From: an uncultured bacterium
GTDB taxonomy: Bacteria; Omnitrophota; Gorgyraeia; Gorgyraeales; Gorgyraeaceae
Reading direction: 5' to 3'
Length of the DNA: 9,653 nt
NCBI GenBank assembly: GCA_913009675.1
Contig: CAJVXD010000027.1
Coordinates: forward strand, 1 to 9,653
In this document: positions 5,990 to 9,653 of the stretch, in pieces
Layout: every line of letters begins with the position of its first letter
Position numbering within the stretch: position 1 is the stretch's first letter
The notes under the pieces: generated by a model
Told to the model about the DNA's origin: nothing
Databases searched by the model: none
The model's input: the letters and a program-made list of their open reading frames with translations, nothing else
Made by a program: the position numbers and the translations under genes

Positions 5990-7478
5990 AAGATTGATTC
6001 AAAACCTGGACGGGATAAAAGATATAAAGGGTAAGCTTTCTATAGAGATAAAGGGGATCGCCTGTGATTCAAAGGCGATCAGGGAAGCATTTCTTTTTGC
6101 GGCAATAAAAGGTTTACGTTTCAATGGTGCGGATTTTATAAGCGAGGCACTGGAGCGCGGGGCGCGTGCAGTGGTAATGGAGGCCGATCCTGATAATCTA
6201 TATGCAGTTAGAAGAGACGCTAGCTTTATATATGTTGGCGATACCAGGCACGCCATTTCCGAGATATGCAGAAATTTTTACGGTAATATTTCTACAAAAA
6301 TGGGTCTTATCGGGATTACCGGTACAAACGGAAAGACCACAACGAGCTATTTAATAGAGAATTTATTTAGGGTCAAGGGTGAAAAGGCAGCTGTTATAGG
6401 TACCATAAATTATAGATTCGGCGGCCGTGTAATACCGGCAGGCAATACCACTCCGGGCGTGGTGGGGTTGTATGGCCTTTTGTCGGATATAAAAAGGCAG
6501 GACATAAAAAACTGCATACTCGAGGTCTCTTCGCATTCTCTGGAGCAGGGGAGGGTCGATACCCTATTTTTTGATGCGGCGATATTCACAAACCTGACCG
6601 GCGACCACCTGGACTATCACGGCAGCATGGAGAATTATATTGCCTCCAAGGCAAGGTTGTTTGAGAAGATAAAAAGAGGTGGTTTTGGGATTGTAAATAT
6701 AGATGATGCATATTCAAAGAAGATTATAGAAACGGTCAGGACAAATGAGGATGTCCGGCTGATTACTTATGGCATAGAGCAGGGATCGGATGTCTATGCA
6801 AGAGATATAGATTTTTCTTCTGAGGGGCTGGCCTTTGAACTTTGTATCAAAGGGGACTGTGTTGATGTAACATCATCTCTGATCGGGCGGTACAATGTGT
6901 ACAATATCTTGGCTAGTGCTGCCTGCGGTGTTGCGCTGGATATGAGCTTGGAACAAATAGCCCTGGCAATAAAAGAGCTTGCAAGGGTACCAGGAAGGCT
7001 TGAGAAGATAGACTGTGCCCGGGATTTTTCAGTATTTGTAGATTATGCACATACAGAAGATGCCCTGGCAAATGTCCTTGTTGCCTTGAGAAGATTGAAA
7101 CCAAAGAGGCTGTTTAGTGTATTTGGCTGCGGAGGGGACAGGGATAGTTCCAAAAGGCCTGGGATGGGCAGGATAGCCTCGGAATTGTCGGACAGGGTAT
7201 TTATAACAAGCGACAACCCCAGAAACGAAGACCCCATGACTATTATAACTGATATTACGAAGGGCATAAGGCATAGAAGGAACAATTATGTTGTTGAGAG
7301 GGATAGATTAAAGGCTATAGATATGGCCTTAAAAGAGGCAGGTTCCGGAGATATAGTCCTTGTAGCCGGCAAAGGTCACGAGACATACCAGATATTTAAG
7401 AATACCATTCTTCCTTTTGACGATAGGGAGGTTGTGAGGAGGATTTTAAGTGAGGACACAACTTACAAAAATCTTTAA
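5979..7478 (+). CDS. murE: UDP-MurNAc-tripeptide ligase MurE, meso-DAP type
   Basis: MurE adds the third stem-peptide amino acid to UDP-MurNAc-L-Ala-D-Glu in the cytoplasm using ATP. The 499 residues match the family length (E. coli 495). The ATP loop is GITGTNGKTTT with Lys119. Further landmarks are TNLTGDHLDYHGSMENY (204-220), the lysine carbamylated in this family at Lys224 (ASKARLF), RVPGRLE (336-342), FVDYAHTEDAL (353-363) and GKGHE (464-468). DNPRNEDP at 412-419 contains the DNPR motif known to mark enzymes that add meso-diaminopimelate rather than L-lysine, which predicts DAP-type peptidoglycan. The ATG lies inside the last codons of ftsI, with only a weak AAGAG before it, so translation is probably coupled to ftsI. 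Confidence 0.97.
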   Translation: MKLRRLIQNLDGIKDIKGKLSIEIKGIACDSKAIREAFLFAAIKGLRFNGADFISEALERGARAVVMEADPDNLYAVRRDASFIYVGDTRHAISEICRNFYGNISTKMGLIGITGTNGKTTTSYLIENLFRVKGEKAAVIGTINYRFGGRVIPAGNTTPGVVGLYGLLSDIKRQDIKNCILEVSSHSLEQGRVDTLFFDAAIFTNLTGDHLDYHGSMENYIASKARLFEKIKRGGFGIVNIDDAYSKKIIETVRTNEDVRLITYGIEQGSDVYARDIDFSSEGLAFELCIKGDCVDVTSSLIGRYNVYNILASAACGVALDMSLEQIALAIKELARVPGRLEKIDCARDFSVFVDYAHTEDALANVLVALRRLKPKRLFSVFGCGGDRDSSKRPGMGRIASELSDRVFITSDNPRNEDPMTIITDITKGIRHRRNNYVVERDRLKAIDMALKEAGSGDIVLVAGKGHETYQIFKNTILPFDDREVVRRILSEDTTYKNL

Positions 7479-7487
7479 TTTTTGTAA
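7463..7487 (+). repeat. A/T-rich hairpin over the murE stop codon
   Basis: TTACAAAAA (7463-7471) and TTTTTGTAA (7479-7487) form a perfect 9-bp inverted repeat, and the murE stop codon TAA lies in the 7-nt loop. The stem has only two G-C pairs and no separate U-run follows, so efficient termination is unlikely. It might be a weak attenuator or RNA-end-protecting structure, or simply chance in A/T-rich sequence. Confidence 0.4.
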
Positions 7488-7513
7488 ACCAAGTGCTCAC
7501 CTGAGGAGGTTTT

Positions 7514-8890
7514 ATGTTTACAGTCAAAGATATTTTAATCGCTACAAAAGGAAGGCTTTTATCAGGTAGAGAAGAAGATATAGTGAGGGGCCTCTCAACC
7601 GATACCCGGCGCTTAAAAAATGGGGAGCTTTTTGTGGCCATAAAAGGCGAAAGGTTTGACGGCCACAATTTCATACTGGATGCGCTTTCGAAGGGTGCCG
7701 GAGGGGTTCTTATTCAGGATGGATGCATAACCAATTCTAATTTTAGGATATCGAGTGTTTCTCTTATCTCTGTGCGTAATAGTATAGAGGCCCTTGGCAA
7801 TATTGCGCATTTTCACAGGCAAAGATTCAATCTGCCTCTCATAGCTATAACAGGTTCTAATGGCAAGACTACCACAAAGGAGATGACAGCGGCAATCCTT
7901 TCCAGAAGATTCAATACCCTGAAGAATTTCGGTACGGAAAATAATGAGATCGGGGTTCCCCTTACCCTGATGCGTCTCAAGGCTGAACATAAACTTGTCG
8001 TCCTTGAGATGGGGACAAATCATATTGGCGAAATCAAGCGCCTTTCGGAGATTGCCGCACCGACAATGGCCATTATTACGAATATAGGGCCGTCCCATCT
8101 TGAATATCTGCATGATACAGATACGGTGTTGGCCGCCAAGTGTGAGATACTTGAGTATATGGATAAAGATGCCAGGGTTATCTTGAATGGTGACGATAGA
8201 TTGTTGTCCAGTTTAAAGACTCGCCGCAATGTTATAAGATTCGGGCTTGATAAGAAATTCGATTTTTATGCAGATAAGGTAAACATGGAACCTGATAGGA
8301 TAAATTTTAGATTGAATGGCAGATGGGACATAAAGCTTAGTTTGGTAGGCCGCCATAATATCTACAATGCCTTAGCGGCGATAGCGGCCAGCTGGGGTTT
8401 CGGCCTATCTATTGATGAGATAAGAGAGGCCCTGATGGAATTCAGGGTTCCAAATATGAGGATGGAGGTCAAGAGGATAGGGGAGATAAAGATAATAAAC
8501 GATTCCTATAATTCAAATCCCCTCTCGATGAAGCAGGCAATAGAGGCCTTAAGGGATGTTACTACCAATGGCCGTAAGATACTTATTGCAGGGGATATGC
8601 TGCAGCTGGGGAACCTATCGGGCAGGTTCCATCATCTGGTAGGGAGGCAGGCAGCGGAGTCAGGCATTGATTTATTGGTGGCTGTCGGGAGACTTGCCGA
8701 ACACGTTGCGAGGGGGGCACAGGAGGCAGGGATGAGCCAGAAGAAGATAAAACTTTGTAACCTTACCAAGGATGCCTGTAGCACCGTGCCGGGCCTGATT
8801 AGAAGGGGGGACACGGTTTTAGTAAAGGGTTCACGCGCAATGAAGATGGAACAGATAGTAGAAAAACTGGAGGTTCAGTTCAAGGCTTAA
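7514..8890 (+). CDS. murF: UDP-MurNAc-tripeptide:D-Ala-D-Ala ligase MurF
   Basis: MurF attaches D-Ala-D-Ala to the UDP-MurNAc-tripeptide, the last cytoplasmic step before MraY. The protein is 458 residues (E. coli 452). It has the MurF N-terminal block STDTRRLKNGELFVAIKGERFDGH (28-51), the ATP loop ITGSNGKTTTKE with Lys118, and KNFGTENNEIGVPLTL (137-152). Then come LEMGTNHIGEI (164-174), TNIGPSHLEYL (189-199), AKCEILE (208-214) with the conserved Lys, NDSYNSNPLSM (329-339), GDMLQLG (360-366) and VLVKGSRAMKME (435-446). The start ATG follows a near-perfect GAGGAGGT ribosome binding site at 7503-7510, the strongest in the cluster. It lies 35 bp after murE, with a small A/T hairpin between, and 1 bp before mraY. 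Confidence 0.97.
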   Translation: MFTVKDILIATKGRLLSGREEDIVRGLSTDTRRLKNGELFVAIKGERFDGHNFILDALSKGAGGVLIQDGCITNSNFRISSVSLISVRNSIEALGNIAHFHRQRFNLPLIAITGSNGKTTTKEMTAAILSRRFNTLKNFGTENNEIGVPLTLMRLKAEHKLVVLEMGTNHIGEIKRLSEIAAPTMAIITNIGPSHLEYLHDTDTVLAAKCEILEYMDKDARVILNGDDRLLSSLKTRRNVIRFGLDKKFDFYADKVNMEPDRINFRLNGRWDIKLSLVGRHNIYNALAAIAASWGFGLSIDEIREALMEFRVPNMRMEVKRIGEIKIINDSYNSNPLSMKQAIEALRDVTTNGRKILIAGDMLQLGNLSGRFHHLVGRQAAESGIDLLVAVGRLAEHVARGAQEAGMSQKKIKLCNLTKDACSTVPGLIRRGDTVLVKGSRAMKMEQIVEKLEVQFKA

Positions 8891-8891
8891 A

Positions 8892-9485
8892 ATGTTATAT
8901 TATCTATTATACCCTTTAAAGAAATATTTCTTTGTTTTCAATATCCTCAGGTACATAACCTTCAGGGCCGCCTTTGCCGGCGTTAGCGCATTTATGATAA
9001 CGGTTATATTTGCCCCTCTCATAATCAATAAACTGCGGATGCTTAAAGTGGGAGAGACGATTAGAAAAAAGGAATGCCCCGATCTTTATAACCTTCATAA
9101 AGACAAACAGGGTACGCCTACCATGGGCGGGGTGTTGATTTTATTAGGCGTTTTTGTTTCGACTATCCTGTGGGCCGATATAAGGAATAGCTTTGTGCTC
9201 CTGGCGTTGATGGTGACAGGTTGGCTTGGTGGGATAGGATTTTTGGACGATTATAAGAAACTCAGATCAGCAAATTTATCTACCCGTCACCCTGAAAGGG
9301 GAGAGGTGACCGGTAACAGGAGAGGATTAAGCAAAAGGACAAAGCTTCTGGCGCAGGCTATAGCCGGAGGGATAGTTGGAGTTTTTCTATATATAAATCC
9401 AGGGACCTCGACCATGCTCGAGGTGCCGTTTTTTAAAAGGTTAGCCATAGATCTAGGCATCTTTTATATACCCTTTGTTATCCTT
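8892..9485 (+). CDS. mraY: phospho-MurNAc-pentapeptide translocase MraY, truncated by adapter
   Basis: MraY transfers phospho-MurNAc-pentapeptide from UDP to undecaprenyl phosphate at the inner membrane, making lipid I. The first 198 of about 360 residues are present. Seen are hydrophobic segments at about 23-45, 78-95, 100-117, 150-167 and the start of another near 187, the HKDKQGTPTMGG motif (69-80), and FLDDYKK (117-123) with the catalytic Asp pair 119-120. After the DDYKK motif, 21 residues come before GLSKRTKLL where homologues I know have about 7; the extra part coincides with a palindromic repeat (9282-9314). The reading frame runs on to a TGA at 9522-9524, but the codons from 9486 are Illumina adapter (RSEEHTSELQSH) and not protein. 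The start ATG is 1 bp after murF, with a weak AAGG upstream. Confidence 0.93.
9282..9314 (+). repeat. 33-bp palindromic element inserted in frame in mraY
   Basis: ACCCGTCACC (9282-9291) and GGTGACCGGT (9305-9314) are inverted copies with one C-C mismatch, enclosing 13 nt that can fold further (CCCT with AGGG at 9290-9300). The element begins and ends exactly on codon boundaries and encodes TRHPERGEVTG (residues 131-141). This is where MraY is longer than usual, in a cytoplasmic loop just after the catalytic DDY motif. A small palindrome tolerated as protein resembles in principle the Rickettsia palindromic elements; relationship to them is not claimed. Confidence 0.6.
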
Positions 9486-9551
9486 AGATCGGAAGAGCAC
9501 ACGTCTGAACTCCAGTCACACTGATATATCTCGTATGCCGTCTTCTGCTTG
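9486..9551. other. Illumina TruSeq index adapter (assembly artefact)
   Basis: AGATCGGAAGAGCACACGTC starts at 9486 and the match to the standard TruSeq index adapter continues to AGTCAC at 9519. The index ACTGATAT lies at 9520-9527 (I recall it as TruSeq index 25), followed by the flow-cell part from ATCTCGTATGCC to CTGCTTG ending at 9551. This is read-through past the insert, not genome sequence. It creates the false end of mraY and false frames on the opposite strand. Confidence 0.99.
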
Positions 9552-9653
9552 AAAAAAAAAAAAAAAAAAAATAACAAAAAAGAAAAAAACAAATAAAAAA
9601 TAAAAAAAATAAATAAAGAAAAAAAAAAAAAAGAAAATACAAGAAAAAACAAA
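9552..9653. other. noisy poly-A tail after the adapter (sequencing artefact)
   Basis: After the adapter comes an uninterrupted A-run of about 20 bases and then A with scattered T, G and C to the window's end. Reads that run off the end of an adapter on four-colour Illumina machines give this pattern. It carries no biological feature, and the Phe-rich reverse-strand frame through it should be ignored. Confidence 0.96.

Noticed and set aside
9464..9652. Phe-rich reverse-strand frame at the window's end
   Set aside because: It is the translation of poly-A artefact and the Illumina adapter, not a gene.
1..9653. CRISPR array, tRNA/rRNA gene, insertion sequence, defence or toxin-antitoxin system
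   Set aside because: I looked for regular repeats with spacers, tRNA-like arms, transposase motifs and unknown multi-gene cassettes. Apart from the short repeats listed and one small ORF, the window is filled by conserved housekeeping genes.

Overview
This is the end of an assembled bacterial contig, very probably from a metagenome. It carries two housekeeping clusters on the + strand and ends in sequencing-library artefact. Sequence up to about 9485 looks biological. From 9486 onward it is an Illumina index adapter followed by a noisy poly-A run, so the last gene (mraY) is cut artificially.

Organism: a bacterium making meso-diaminopimelate peptidoglycan, because MurE carries the DNPR motif. 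Gene content and order are ordinary for diderm bacteria. Codon use leans strongly to AGG/AGA for Arg and ATA for Ile, in a moderate-GC genome. Together with the short palindromic repeats, this reminds me of candidate phyla such as Omnitrophota. That is an impression, not a proven placement.

Layout: (1) 2-2023, the end of a translation/RNA-processing operon: the 3' part of a DHH/DHHA1 phosphoesterase (nrnA-like), truB and ribF. An inverted pair of 24-bp repeats overwrites the end of nrnA and the start of truB. (2) 2024-2169, an intergenic region with a near-consensus sigma-70 promoter and three 10-bp-spaced MraZ-type boxes, the last merging with the mraZ ribosome binding site. (3) 2170-9485, the division and cell wall (dcw) cluster: mraZ, an unrecognised 68-codon ORF, rsmH, ftsL-like, ftsI, murE, murF and truncated mraY. 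Spacing is tight and ftsI/murE overlap, so this is probably one transcript from the promoter in region 2. A stem-loop precedes ftsL.

The dcw genes work together. MurE and MurF finish the UDP-MurNAc-pentapeptide, MraY loads it on undecaprenyl phosphate, and FtsI cross-links the product at the septum with FtsL as a divisome scaffold. MraZ and RsmH are the usual regulator and 16S rRNA methyltransferase at the head of the cluster.

I see no new defence, mobile or biosynthetic system. The most unusual biological signals are the palindromic repeats that have become coding sequence: one in frame inside mraY, and a pair forming the nrnA C-terminus and truB N-terminus. The small ORF between mraZ and rsmH also deserves a check.
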